A stretch of DNA of 64,000 nt from Clostridiales bacterium (GTDB lineage: Bacteria > Bacillota > Clostridia > Peptostreptococcales > Anaerovoracaceae): NCBI GenBank assembly GCA_015243575.1, contig CP042469.1:3934929-3998928 (forward strand), written 5' to 3'. The position numbers and the translations under genes are program-made. Each line of letters opens with the position of its first letter. The stretch's first letter is position 1. Shown here one piece after another: positions 16,520 to 24,899 of this stretch. The notes under the pieces are model-generated. The model ran no database searches and was not told where the DNA came from. It saw only the letters and a program-made list of their open reading frames with translations.

Positions 16520-16620
16520 AAAGAGACAAGTGAATCAGAAGGGAGCCGCCATGGCTTTGATACAGGCTGATCACAGCGGAACATAAAACCATCAAATTGC
16601 ATAGAAATGAAATAGTAAGG

Positions 16621-16641
16621 CCATGAATCACCGATTCATGG
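16621..16641. repeat. 9-bp inverted repeat before the lipoprotein gene
   Basis: CCATGAATC (16621-16629), three bases, GATTCATGG (16633-16641) form a perfect hairpin 27 bp before the next start codon. No T-run follows, so it is unlikely to be a simple terminator; it may be a regulator site or a leader hairpin. Confidence 0.5.
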
Positions 16642-16668
16642 TCAAATCTATTTAATGGAGGCGATCGT

Positions 16669-17913
16669 ATGGGGAAAAAAGTTGCCGCTGTGGTCAGCCT
16701 TGCCCTGTTTTTGGGGGTAACCTTAGCTTCCTGTACAGCAGACGATAAAAATTGGTCTTTCGTGGCAGACGAAAGTTATTCGATCCTCTCAGTACAATGT
16801 GACAACCCCATCCTGATCAAGCGGGTGCAAGACGGTGATTATCTTAAGCAGAGCGGCGGTGTAAAAGCTGCGGGTGCAGAGGAAGAGGCTGCACAGATTC
16901 GCACCTTGAATGAGGACAGTGGAATCGGTGAAGCGGAGAACTTTAATGTAACCGTTAAAACGCTTCAAGGGAGTGACCGGATCAAGATGAAACAAGTCAC
17001 CTCCGAAGGAATTGTCATGGCAGTCCCAAACAATTCCGATGAGCTCGGTGTACAGTTTGTGATAACACCCGATGGTCAGCAGTCATTTCTGGCATCTGAC
17101 CTAGGAATTTGGTCTGTTGATTCCAAGCAGGCAAAAAGAATTTCGCCTGCTGATTATAATACGATGAGCTACGATGCTCTGGCGCAGCAGTCGGCAGAGC
17201 TTTATCAAGAAAATATTGTACGGTGGAATGAGAATGTTACACCAGACCCTACCAGTACAAAACTCGCCTATATTTCCAACAAGCACGACATCTTTAATGA
17301 TAGAAATGCTCTGTATGTTTTGGATTTGACGACCGGGATGGAAAGCATTTCTGCCAGGGATGGCGATGCAACCTATATGCTGGAAGGATGGCTTGACCCG
17401 AATACACTGCTCTGCATGAAAATAAGCGAGGATAAGACAGCGTATGTAGCGGTTCCTCTCGATGAGGAGGAGGTGCCGCTTGCGATGGTCGGATCAGATC
17501 CTTTTGTCTATGCAGTTCAGGATGGCGTCATTGCATACGCGGAGGTCTTGGGCAGCCCTGAGATCCATTTTGCAAGATATATGGGGGCCGATGGACTAAA
17601 GGAAATCAAATCTGTGAAAATGGGATGGCAGACAAGAGTCAGAGGAGGAAACTACGGATTCAGTCCCGACAGTACAAAATTTGCTTGCCTATATATCCCT
17701 GAAGGCAGCAAGGATACAAGATATGTTCAGGTTACTAGCCTCACAGAAAATAAAAAAATAAAGATCGATTCCCTGCCAGGTGACAGCGATTTTCTAATCG
17801 AGTTTTACTGGGCGGATAACGAAACACTGCTGGTGGTTGCAGGAAAAGACAACAAAGGAATCATTGAGCAATCCACTTGGAGCTATGATTTGTCCGGAGG
17901 TGAGAAGCAATGA
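16669..17913 (+). CDS. Secreted lipoprotein with beta-propeller-like body
   Basis: A 414-residue exported lipoprotein. A signal peptide ends in the lipobox LASC at about residue 22. The body has repeated stretches of the TolB/WD40-like kind, for example SPDSTKFACLYIPEG and PDPTSTKLAYISNKHDIF read as D-P/S-T-K-L/F-A blades, which suggests a beta-propeller used for protein binding at the outer membrane face of the cell. I cannot assign an exact family. The gene overlaps the M23 peptidase gene by four bases (ATGA), so the pair is translated together and may act together on the cell wall. Confidence 0.65.
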   Translation: MGKKVAAVVSLALFLGVTLASCTADDKNWSFVADESYSILSVQCDNPILIKRVQDGDYLKQSGGVKAAGAEEEAAQIRTLNEDSGIGEAENFNVTVKTLQGSDRIKMKQVTSEGIVMAVPNNSDELGVQFVITPDGQQSFLASDLGIWSVDSKQAKRISPADYNTMSYDALAQQSAELYQENIVRWNENVTPDPTSTKLAYISNKHDIFNDRNALYVLDLTTGMESISARDGDATYMLEGWLDPNTLLCMKISEDKTAYVAVPLDEEEVPLAMVGSDPFVYAVQDGVIAYAEVLGSPEIHFARYMGADGLKEIKSVKMGWQTRVRGGNYGFSPDSTKFACLYIPEGSKDTRYVQVTSLTENKKIKIDSLPGDSDFLIEFYWADNETLLVVAGKDNKGIIEQSTWSYDLSGGEKQ

Positions 17914-18827
17914 CTGGACGAAAACGACTCTTGATTTTCATACTGGCGATTATTTTTTGTATCAGCGTTACAATTCCCGTTTTTGCACTGAGTGATTACA
18001 GCATTGTATTTACCGGAGCATATGACGGAACAACACGCTGGATTTCGCCCCTTCAGAGCAGCTCCGGCAATCCCCTTTGGGCTACCATCACCAGCAAATG
18101 GGCAGAGCCTAGAAGATCAGGAACCTCTCCACACATTGGTGTGGATCTTTATGCTCCCCGGGGAACCCGAGTGGTGGCGGTACAGACCGGTTATGCAACG
18201 GCATTGGGAGGTGCCTACAATACGCTTTCTTTGGGAGGTAAAAATGGGCTCCCTTATTGCCATTACCAACACATGTCCAAAATCCTGAAGACAGGATATT
18301 GCCTGCAGGGAGATATTGTCGGTCTCGTGGGTGACTATGGAAGTCCCGGCTCTGTTCATCTGCATTTTGGAGCGTATACGAAAAACAGTATGTCCGGCAG
18401 ACTTTCCTATCGGAACGAGACCTTTTACAGGAATACACCGGCATGGAATTATGGAAGAGACTTGGATGTCTACAGCCAGGTGCACTTCAACGGAGGCAGA
18501 ATCGCAAAGCTTGCAGTGGTCTTTGGCGGGGCACAGAACACCAACAATGAGATTGCGGCAGAAGTAAGAATTTATCATAGACTAAAGGGCAAGGTTGCCT
18601 GGATTGACGGCGGACTGATGACGAGAAACGGCTATGATTACTCATATACCTTCTCTCCAGCTACCTATCCCATCGGAAGTGAGGTTCAGTGGATGGTGCG
18701 AATCAAAAGAAACATCAATGTGTCCTACCCCTACACCTGGGCTCCTTCGAAGTTTTACAATCCAAACCCAAATCCCAACGCAAATTCCATGAAATACGGA
18801 TACTTTTCAAATACGATTACCCATTAA
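17910..18827 (+). CDS. Secreted M23 (LytM-type) peptidase-like protein
   Basis: A 305-residue exported protein. Residues 1-27 form a signal peptide (hydrophobic core IFILAIIFCISV, ending VFAL). The M23 domain shows the zinc ligands in HIGVDLYAPRG and in HLHFGAY, with CHYQHMSK between them, the usual order H-x(n)-D ... H-x-H. Such enzymes cut cross-bridges in peptidoglycan. A C-terminal part of about 110 residues (from FNGGRIAKLAV) has beta-rich, Ig-like character and could bind the wall. It is the last gene of a two-gene unit and is followed by a strong terminator at 18847. Confidence 0.85.
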   Translation: MTGRKRLLIFILAIIFCISVTIPVFALSDYSIVFTGAYDGTTRWISPLQSSSGNPLWATITSKWAEPRRSGTSPHIGVDLYAPRGTRVVAVQTGYATALGGAYNTLSLGGKNGLPYCHYQHMSKILKTGYCLQGDIVGLVGDYGSPGSVHLHFGAYTKNSMSGRLSYRNETFYRNTPAWNYGRDLDVYSQVHFNGGRIAKLAVVFGGAQNTNNEIAAEVRIYHRLKGKVAWIDGGLMTRNGYDYSYTFSPATYPIGSEVQWMVRIKRNINVSYPYTWAPSKFYNPNPNPNANSMKYGYFSNTITH

Positions 18828-18846
18828 GATAGGGGAATCGATACAG

Positions 18847-18882
18847 GCCGGTTTAGCGAAAGCCAAACCGGCTTCTTTTTTT
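18847..18882 (+). terminator. Intrinsic terminator after the M23 peptidase gene
   Basis: GCCGGTTT (18847-18854) pairs with AAACCGGC (18865-18872) around a GAAA-containing loop, and a run of T follows. It lies 20 bp past the stop codon. Confidence 0.85.
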
Positions 18883-18977
18883 ACGGCAACCCACTGTCCC
18901 TCGCGGGAATCTTACTTTTCTCAACCTAAAAATCCTAACCCAAAAACCCTCATGTTCTAAAATTGTGTAATATATAT

Positions 18978-19006
18978 TTGACATTTTGTCTTATATATTA
19001 TATTAT
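18978..19006 (+). promoter_or_regulatory. Strong sigma-A promoter of the Xre/membrane-protein pair
   Basis: A perfect TTGACA (18978-18983), 17-bp spacer and TATTAT (19001-19006), in A/T-rich DNA 20 bp before the GTG start. The short leader leaves room for little besides the AAGGAGGT site. Confidence 0.8.
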
Positions 19007-19026
19007 GAAAATAAGGAGGTGATTGT

Positions 19027-19242
19027 GTGGGGCGAAATCTTAAAATCAAGGTTGCTCGGGTGCAGCAGGATATGACGCAGAAAGACCTTGCCCAAGTGGT
19101 GGGTGTTTCACGACAGACCATTAATGCGATCGAGCAGGGCGAGTATAATCCGACGATAAAGTTATGCAGGGCTATCTGCAAGGTATTGGGAAAGACCCTG
19201 GACGATCTATTTTGGGAGGAGGAGAATGAGGATGAAAGGTAA
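19027..19242 (+). CDS. Small Cro/CI-type (Xre) transcription factor
   Basis: A 71-residue protein that is nearly all helix-turn-helix: MTQKDLAQVVGVSRQTINAIE is the two recognition helices in part (MTQKDLAQVV then VSRQTINAIEQGEYNP). The start is GTG at 19027 with AAGGAGGT just before it. Proteins of this size paired with a small membrane protein are common in Firmicutes and usually act as repressor of the pair. The next gene overlaps it by 17 bases. Confidence 0.85.
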   Translation: MGRNLKIKVARVQQDMTQKDLAQVVGVSRQTINAIEQGEYNPTIKLCRAICKVLGKTLDDLFWEEENEDER

Positions 19243-19708
19243 CAATAGACTGGATGAGATGCAGGAGCAAAAGTTGCTGAGAATAGAGCATTTTGGCGTG
19301 TGGTTTGCTTTCTGGGGTCTTTTTGCTGCAATTATAATTCAGCTGATCATAGGTGGAGCAGGGGTTTTGCGGGAAATCGCGGGAGAATGCATTGTTTTTA
19401 TGCTGCTGGCATTTTATCTGCTTGTGGCCTGCATTAAGAACGGTATCTGGGATAGAAAGCTTGTCCCTTCGTTGAAAACCCATCTGCTGATCAGTCTGGC
19501 TGGAGGTACGGCTACCGGTATCATTAATGTTGCAGCATCATATCACAATTATGGAAAACTCTATGGGGCAATCGCAGCAGGCGTCTTCACCATGGCATTT
19601 ACGTTTTTACTAACCTTACTGGCACTGTCTTTTGCCGCTGTGATCTATCGAAAGCGTGCGGCAGCGCTGGAGCGCAGAGGTGATGAGAATGATCTGGATA
19701 AAAGATGA
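19226..19708 (+). CDS. Small four-helix membrane protein (DUF6773-like)
   Basis: A 160-residue membrane protein with four hydrophobic helices (GVWFAFWGLFAAIIIQLII, then around IVFMLLAFYLLVACI, LLISLAGGTATGIINVA, and FTFLLTLLALSFAAVIY) and a charged C-terminal tail. It follows and overlaps a Xre regulator, the arrangement of a clostridial family I recall as DUF6773. Role unknown. Either ATG 19226 or ATG 19232 could start it; GGAGGAG serves both. Confidence 0.65.
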   Translation: MRMKGNNRLDEMQEQKLLRIEHFGVWFAFWGLFAAIIIQLIIGGAGVLREIAGECIVFMLLAFYLLVACIKNGIWDRKLVPSLKTHLLISLAGGTATGIINVAASYHNYGKLYGAIAAGVFTMAFTFLLTLLALSFAAVIYRKRAAALERRGDENDLDKR

Positions 19709-19753
19709 GGTTTAGAAGATACTATTAGAAAATAGTTGCTGGAGGTGAACCTT

Positions 19754-19843
19754 ATGTCTAATGAATGCCCGAAGAAGGATAAGGACGGAAATTGCATTGT
19801 GCCCGGTGTCTACAGCGATTCTGATGAAATCGGCGGTGGCTGA
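19754..19843 (+). CDS. 29-residue peptide with two Cys and a Gly-Gly-Gly end
   Basis: A short reading frame with a good CTGGAGGTG site before the ATG at 19754 and a strong terminator 38 bp after its stop. The peptide begins MSNECPKKDKDGNC and ends DEIGGG, is hydrophilic and acidic at its end, and has cysteines at positions 5 and 14. It does not look like a typical leader peptide; it may be a small metal- or protein-binding peptide or a modified-peptide precursor, but no maturation enzyme lies beside it. Codons are ordinary for the region. Confidence 0.5.
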   Translation: MSNECPKKDKDGNCIVPGVYSDSDEIGGG

Positions 19844-20215
19844 GCAGAGGTAAAAAAATCGATGCAAAGAAATAGTGAAAACCCTGCATAATCAACCATT
19901 ATGCAGGGCTTTTTCATGTGTGACTGTTGAGCTCACGTTCTGACAGAGTCCGTACCTTTGCAGCTTGAGGACATTTGTCCTCAAAGGGAACGGCCTTTCT
20001 GGTAAATTATGAAAGATTGAGATGTGGCTGGGACAATATTCCTTTACTTAATTCTCTGTCGGAATTATAATTTTTGTATCATACATGAATCACCTGTACG
20101 ATCAAGAATCACCTGTTACGATTCGCAGCCAAGGTTGATGAAGGGGTTGGCTGCGGCCTTGCCGGTAGGGGCAACCGCGCTTCTCCCCCATTGGCTGTGA
20201 AGAAAAGGAGATACG
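19844..20215. other. Intergenic region with a terminator, a palindrome and direct repeats
   Basis: No gene was found here. A strong terminator lies at 19882-19914. A 20-bp palindrome (TTGAGGACA at 19965-19973 and its complement at 19976-19984) could be a regulator site. Two direct repeats, GAATCACCTGTACGAT (20087-20102) and GAATCACCTGTTACGAT (20106-20122), lie 19-20 bp apart and about 100 bp before the Crp-like gene, a good place for an operator. A long leader with partial GC-rich pairing follows (GGTTGGCTGCGGCC around 20150). Confidence 0.6.
19882..19914 (+). terminator. Intrinsic terminator after the 29-residue peptide
   Basis: An 11-bp perfect stem, CCCTGCATAAT (19882-19892) with ATTATGCAGGG (19898-19908), loop CAACC, then CTTTTTC. 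Confidence 0.9.
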
Positions 20216-20893
20216 ATGGGAAGGAACTATGTAAAAGAAATTAGTGAAATTCTTGAAAAGGATCCGATCATCTATAACATCATGAAGCAATGTCCCTACG
20301 AGATCCTCCGTAACATCTCCATCAGAGAGTTCCGTGCCGGATCGTTTACCTTAAACCAGGGTGAGATCCATGATTTCATGTATATCGTACTGGAGGGGGA
20401 ATTGGGAATTTCGGTAGAATCGGAGCATGGCAAGAAATACTACTTGAATACATATCGGAAAGGCAATTATATCGGCGAACTTGAGATGTTCGGAAGCTTT
20501 CCCTATATCAGCACCGTGGAAGCCAGGACAGATGTAAAGCTCTTTGAGATCGCCCGGGAGGATTTCGTCAGGTGGGTTCAGTTGGACCGGAATCTGAACG
20601 ATTATTTCATTCGTACCCTTTGCGACAGTACCTACAAGCTTTGCAGCAACATGGGTGCAAATACTCTGTACACGCTGAAAAGCAGAATCTGTAGATTCCT
20701 GCTGGATCATGGAGACCGGCCTGAGGGCAGAATTTCCGTCAATTCGGAAACGCTGAGCGAACATATGGCGGTTACCCAGAGGAGTGTGAACCGCATACTG
20801 AAGCAGCTGAAAGAGAAAGAGATTATTGAAATCAATAAATCCTATATTGTGATAAAGGATCATCAAAAGCTACAGGAAGAAGAAAGGGATTAA
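20216..20893 (+). CDS. Crp/Fnr-family transcriptional regulator
   Basis: A 225-residue regulator with an N-terminal cyclic-nucleotide-binding-like barrel (residues about 20-140, with GSFTLNQGEIHDFMYIVLEGEL shown as its core GEIHDFMYIVLEGEL) and a C-terminal winged helix (residues about 165-215, SEHMAVTQRSVNRILKQLKEK). There is no cysteine cluster, so it is not an Fnr-type oxygen sensor. It stands five bases before a nucleoside phosphorylase gene and an ECF transporter, so a nucleoside or related ligand is a likely effector. AAAAGGAGA precedes the ATG. Confidence 0.88.
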   Translation: MGRNYVKEISEILEKDPIIYNIMKQCPYEILRNISIREFRAGSFTLNQGEIHDFMYIVLEGELGISVESEHGKKYYLNTYRKGNYIGELEMFGSFPYISTVEARTDVKLFEIAREDFVRWVQLDRNLNDYFIRTLCDSTYKLCSNMGANTLYTLKSRICRFLLDHGDRPEGRISVNSETLSEHMAVTQRSVNRILKQLKEKEIIEINKSYIVIKDHQKLQEEERD

Positions 20894-20898
20894 CAACA

Positions 20899-21648
20899 AT
20901 GGAATTACAGTCTCATATCCGGCTCAGTGAAAAAGATAAAGCAAAATATGCGCTGCTGCCGGGTGATCCGGCAAGACTAAACAATATAAAGAACTTCTTA
21001 TCTGATGTAGAAGAGCTTGCGTACAACCGCGAAATGCGAAGCGTCAGCGGATATTACAAAGGCGTTAAAGTTCTGGCGGTTTCCACCGGAATGGGAGGCG
21101 CATCAACGGGAATTGCGGTGGAGGAACTTCGCAATATCGGAGTGGAATATATGATCCGCATCGGGAGCTGCGGGGCACTGGATACGAGGATGAAGCTAGG
21201 CGATCTTCTGATCGTAAACGGAGCTGTAAGAGACGAGGGGACGTCCAAGGCATACGTGGAAAGCATTTATCCTGCCATACCCGACACCCAGCTCCTGATG
21301 AGCTTGATTCAAGCGTCACAAAAATGTGAGGTTCGCCATTTTGTGGGAATAGCAAGGAGTCACGACAGCTTTTATATTGACAGAGAGGAGGAGATAACAG
21401 AATACTGGTCGAGGAGAGGCGTAATGGGATCTGACATGGAGACGGCAGCTTTATTTACCATCGGCTCTCTAAGAGGCGTGAAAACTGCATCAGTTTTGAA
21501 TACCGTTGTGGAGTTCAAAGGGGATTTGACGAATAACATCAACGGATATGTTGATGGAAACACACGGATGATCCAGGGCGAAAGCAATGAAATTCTAGTC
21601 GCTTTGGAAGCTTTTGTTAACGAAGAAAAAAATAAAGGAGATGTTTAG
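20899..21648 (+). CDS. Nucleoside phosphorylase (uridine phosphorylase-like)
   Basis: A 249-residue enzyme of the PNP/UDP phosphorylase family I. It shows the phosphate-binding GDPAR at about residue 22, the stretch STGMGGASTGIAVEEL, RIGSCG, and the ribose- and base-binding SDMETAALF around residue 176, all typical of uridine phosphorylases. It would split a nucleoside with phosphate into a base and ribose-1-phosphate. Whether uridine or a purine is used cannot be read. It lies in one operon with a Crp-like regulator and an ECF importer, which suggests that the importer brings in a nucleoside or nucleobase-like compound. Confidence 0.85.
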   Translation: MELQSHIRLSEKDKAKYALLPGDPARLNNIKNFLSDVEELAYNREMRSVSGYYKGVKVLAVSTGMGGASTGIAVEELRNIGVEYMIRIGSCGALDTRMKLGDLLIVNGAVRDEGTSKAYVESIYPAIPDTQLLMSLIQASQKCEVRHFVGIARSHDSFYIDREEEITEYWSRRGVMGSDMETAALFTIGSLRGVKTASVLNTVVEFKGDLTNNINGYVDGNTRMIQGESNEILVALEAFVNEEKNKGDV

Positions 21649-21649
21649 C

Positions 21650-22276
21650 ATGAAAAAGAAATTATGGTCAATGTCATTTAATTCAGCGACACTGGTTCTG
21701 ATTCCTGCGGCAATCGGAATCAATTATCTTGGGAAACTGTTTGCCGGGCTTTTAAAACTCCCACTTTGGCTGGATTCCATCGGAACCTGTATCGCCGCAG
21801 TGCTTGCCGGCCCAATCGTAGGTGCCATCTGCGGAGCAGCCAACAATATTATTTACGGACTTACTATGGATCCTATTTCAACGATTTATGCACTGACGAA
21901 CATCGGTATCGGAATTGCGGTGGGAATACTCGCTCATAAGGGGTTTATGAAAAATATAAAAGGTGCAATTATTACAGGTATTATTGTTGGTGTCGTTGCT
22001 GTAATTATTTCAACCCCATTGAACATTATTTTCTGGGGAGGAACAACAGGAAACATCTGGGGCGATGCGCTTTATGCATGGTGTGCATCACAAGGTTTGC
22101 CGGTCTGGATTTCTTCCGGCTTGGATGAACTGGTTGTAGATGTGCCGGATAAGCTGGCGGTTGTCCTCATCGTATTTGCAATCATGAAGGGTCTGCCCAA
22201 GAATTTGGTCAGCCTATTCCACAGTGATGAGGAGATTGAAAGTCTGGATCATACCGATGATCTGAAAAAAGACTGA
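21650..22276 (+). CDS. ECF transporter S component (second ECF system)
   Basis: A 208-residue membrane protein with about six helices, including PLWLDSIGTCIAAVLAGP and GAICGAANNIIYGLT, the G-x-x-x-G and N-N-I patterns of ECF substrate-binding subunits. The ATG at 21650 is two bases past the phosphorylase stop codon and follows AAAGGAG. The C-terminal tail is acidic. It stands between a nucleoside phosphorylase and the T, A, A genes, so its substrate is probably a nucleoside, nucleobase or related vitamin precursor. Confidence 0.8.
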   Translation: MKKKLWSMSFNSATLVLIPAAIGINYLGKLFAGLLKLPLWLDSIGTCIAAVLAGPIVGAICGAANNIIYGLTMDPISTIYALTNIGIGIAVGILAHKGFMKNIKGAIITGIIVGVVAVIISTPLNIIFWGGTTGNIWGDALYAWCASQGLPVWISSGLDELVVDVPDKLAVVLIVFAIMKGLPKNLVSLFHSDEEIESLDHTDDLKKD

Positions 22277-22299
22277 TCGAATTCATTCGTGCAGCACAA

Positions 22300-22335
22300 A
22301 TAACTGGTTGCGTTTTCTAACTAACCAGTTATTTT
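22300..22335 (+). repeat. 10-bp inverted repeat between S and T genes (terminator/attenuator-like)
   Basis: ATAACTGGTT (22300-22309) pairs perfectly with AACCAGTTAT (22323-22332), loop of 13 bases, followed by TTTT. Lying inside the operon, it would reduce read-through from the S gene into the T and A genes, so the S subunit is made in excess. Confidence 0.6.
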
Positions 22336-22364
22336 AATACGCTATCCTAGAGAGGAGCCTACTT

Positions 22365-23141
22365 TTGAAAACCATCAGTTTGTATGTGGATAAAGGAACA
22401 ATGTTGAACAAGGTCGCGCCTGAGAGCAAGATCTGGTATGTGATTGCGGCTATAACAATACCGGCACTCATGGGGATCCGGTGGGCTGGACTTGTTCTGA
22501 TTGCGGTGAGTACCGCATTGCTGTTATATGGGAAGGTGCTGAGAAGAACCCTGCCTCTTTTGGCCGTGTCAGGCTTTGTACTTCTGACCGTCCTGATTAT
22601 CCAGGGAATGTTTTGGTGGGGAAATGAAACCCCCATGTTTGCCATTGGTCCGGCAGTTTTTTACCGGGAGGGTGTGGATTATGCGCTTGGAATTCTGATC
22701 AATATCGTCAATATTCTGATGAGCTTCTGCGTATTGATTCTAACAACAAAGCCTTCTGATATGATGGAAAATTTTGTGAGACGAGGATTTTCCCCGAGAT
22801 TCGGTTATGTTTTCATTTCGGTATTTCAGATTATACCTCAAATGACGGAAACCATGAGCACCATAACGGACGCGCAAAGGAGCAGAGGCATGGAAACCGA
22901 AGGCAGTCTGGGCGTTCGGATCAAGGCATTTATTCCGCTGATTGCACCGGTCATTATGAGCTCACTGATCAATACAAAAGAAAGAGCTTTGGCGCTTGAG
23001 GTCAGAGGCTTTAATTCAAGGAAAAGGAAAACATTTCTAAATGACGAGGTAAAAACCGCTGGCGACCGCTACATACAGATTGCTTTGCCGGTACTGATTG
23101 CTGCTGTGGCAGTATGGAGGGTAACCCAATGGCTGGCATAA
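22365..23141 (+). CDS. ecfT: ECF transporter T component (EcfT, second system)
   Basis: A 258-residue membrane protein with the two coupling motifs AQRSRG (about residue 170) and ALEVRGF (about residue 210) and five or six helices. It starts at TTG 22365 with GAGAGGAG before it. Its 3' end overlaps the ATPase gene by 13 bases. Together with the S gene (21650) and two ATPases (23129, 23983) it forms a complete group I ECF importer. Confidence 0.88.
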   Translation: MKTISLYVDKGTMLNKVAPESKIWYVIAAITIPALMGIRWAGLVLIAVSTALLLYGKVLRRTLPLLAVSGFVLLTVLIIQGMFWWGNETPMFAIGPAVFYREGVDYALGILINIVNILMSFCVLILTTKPSDMMENFVRRGFSPRFGYVFISVFQIIPQMTETMSTITDAQRSRGMETEGSLGVRIKAFIPLIAPVIMSSLINTKERALALEVRGFNSRKRKTFLNDEVKTAGDRYIQIALPVLIAAVAVWRVTQWLA

Positions 23142-23992
23142 ACATCGAACACCTGAAATATAAATACCCCGGCACGGAGCGGCTTGCACTGAATGATATT
23201 TCCCTATCCATTGAGACAGGAGAATTCATTGGAATTATAGGAAGAAACGGATCTGGAAAGAGCAGCCTCTGCCAGGCGATCGCAGGGCTGATCCCCAATT
23301 TTTATAAAGGTGCTTACGGCGGCAAGATACTGATCGATGATATCGAAGTAAAAAAAGTACCTGTTGACGAGCTTTGTGAAACGGTTGGAACCGTTTTTCA
23401 GAATCCTTTCAATCAGGTAACCGGTGCGAAAGCAACCGTGTATGAGGAAATCGCTTTCGGACTCGAAAACATGGGAGTTCCTAAAGAGGAAATGATACGC
23501 CGCATTGACAACGCCATGGAGCTTTTGGATATCAGTAAATACAAAGATCGATATCCCTTTGATTTATCCGGCGGGCAGATGCAGCGCATGGCCATCGCTG
23601 GCGTCATTGCCATGCAGCCTCAGGTGATCATCCTTGATGAACCTACCTCCCAGCTTGATCCACAGGGCAGAGAAGAAGTATTTCAAGCGGTTCAGAAATT
23701 ATGCGGCCAGGGCATTACAATCATTCTGGTAGAACACAATATGGAAAAAATCGCCCAGTACAGCAATCGGGTGGCATTGCTCGAAGATGGAATGCTCATC
23801 GATTTTGATACTCCCCAGAAAATTTTTTCTCGGGAAGATCTGGAGCATTACGGTGTGGAAGCTCCGGTTTACACCCAGATCAGTAAAAGGCTGAATTTGA
23901 CAATGGAAGGTACGGGCTGCTATCCGGTCACACTGGAGGAAGCCAAGCAGGTATTGCTGCGGAAAGGGGGAAATGATCCAGAATGGCTGTAA
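23129..23992 (+). CDS. ECF transporter ATPase 1 (second system)
   Basis: A 287-residue ATPase with Walker A GRNGSGKSS (around residue 40), Q-loop FQNPFNQ, signature LSGGQMQRMAIA and Walker B IILDEPTSQLD. I chose ATG 23129, whose GGAGGG site lies inside the last codons of the T gene; an upstream ATG at 23114 lacks a site. In group I ECF systems this is one of two unequal ATPases that energise the T subunit. Confidence 0.85.
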   Translation: MAGINIEHLKYKYPGTERLALNDISLSIETGEFIGIIGRNGSGKSSLCQAIAGLIPNFYKGAYGGKILIDDIEVKKVPVDELCETVGTVFQNPFNQVTGAKATVYEEIAFGLENMGVPKEEMIRRIDNAMELLDISKYKDRYPFDLSGGQMQRMAIAGVIAMQPQVIILDEPTSQLDPQGREEVFQAVQKLCGQGITIILVEHNMEKIAQYSNRVALLEDGMLIDFDTPQKIFSREDLEHYGVEAPVYTQISKRLNLTMEGTGCYPVTLEEAKQVLLRKGGNDPEWL

Positions 23993-24780
23993 TTGAAATC
24001 AAGGATCTGCATTTTTCCTATACTGCAGAGGAAGAAGTTATAAAAGGCATGGACTTTACCATTGATGCTCGATCGACGGCAATCATCGGGCAGAACGGAG
24101 CCGGTAAGACAACCTTTGCAAAGCTTCTCAAGGGGCTGCTGAAACCTACAAGGGGCGAAATCCTGCTGAATGGAACCCGTACAAAGGAGATGACTGTGGC
24201 CATGCTGGCAAAGCAGGTTGGCATGGTATTTCAGAATCCCAATGATCAGATTTTCAAATATCAGGTGCTTGACGAAGTAATGTTTGGCCCGCTGCAGATC
24301 GGTATGGATAAGGAAGCTGCCCTCGGGAAAGCGAAACAAGCACTGGAAACTGTGGGCCTTTCCGGGCTTGAGACCACAAATCCCTATGATTTGGGTTTGT
24401 CCTCAAGAAAACTGGTCGCAGTGGCATCCATTCTGGCAATGGACACGGAGGTGATTCTATTTGATGAGCCTACCATCGCGCAGGATTACGCGGGAAAAGA
24501 GCGGCTGAAAGAGATTGTTTTGCAGCTTCGAAATCAAGGAAAAACAGTAATCACCATTACCCACGACATGAATTTTGTGGCGGACGTGTTCGAGAGAACC
24601 ATTGTTTTTGCCAGCGGCAAGATGATTGCTGATGATGATACCAAATCTGTTTTCCTACAGAGAGATGTGCTGGAAAAGGCTTATCTGGAACAACCCGATG
24701 TTATGAAGCTCTGCACGGAGCTGGGGTGGAGGGAGAGCTTTCTAAGCATCGATGAATTTGTGAGTGCCATTCAAAAATAA
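23983..24780 (+). CDS. ECF transporter ATPase 2 (second system)
   Basis: A 265-residue ATPase with Walker A GQNGAGKTT, Q-loop FQNPNDQ, and Walker B ILFDEPTIAQD. The signature is degenerate: LGLSSRKLVAVA replaces LSGGQ, so it may form one inactive half of the pair with ATPase 1, as in other ECF heterodimers. It overlaps ATPase 1 by ten bases and is the last gene of the operon, followed by a strong terminator at 24820. Confidence 0.85.
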   Translation: MAVIEIKDLHFSYTAEEEVIKGMDFTIDARSTAIIGQNGAGKTTFAKLLKGLLKPTRGEILLNGTRTKEMTVAMLAKQVGMVFQNPNDQIFKYQVLDEVMFGPLQIGMDKEAALGKAKQALETVGLSGLETTNPYDLGLSSRKLVAVASILAMDTEVILFDEPTIAQDYAGKERLKEIVLQLRNQGKTVITITHDMNFVADVFERTIVFASGKMIADDDTKSVFLQRDVLEKAYLEQPDVMKLCTELGWRESFLSIDEFVSAIQK

Positions 24781-24819
24781 ATTTGAGCGATTAATAACGA
24801 TAAAGAGATATTAGACTTG

Positions 24820-24857
24820 CGGCTTTGAGAAAATATTTTTTCTCAAAGCCGTTTCTT
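24820..24857 (+). terminator. Intrinsic terminator after the second ECF operon
   Basis: A 14-bp stem, CGGCTTTGAGAAAA (24820-24833) with its complement at 24838-24851, loop TATT, then TTTCTT. The end of the CDF gene on the other strand lies 40 bp away. Confidence 0.85.
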
Positions 24858-24899
24858 ATAAGCAGTTTCTATAGAAACCTTTTGCTCGTGCTGCTTTGG

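Noticed and set aside
20123-20215. Purine riboswitch before the Crp/phosphorylase operon
   Set aside because: Conserved junction bases of the purine class were not found, and the GC-rich pairing does not form three stems.
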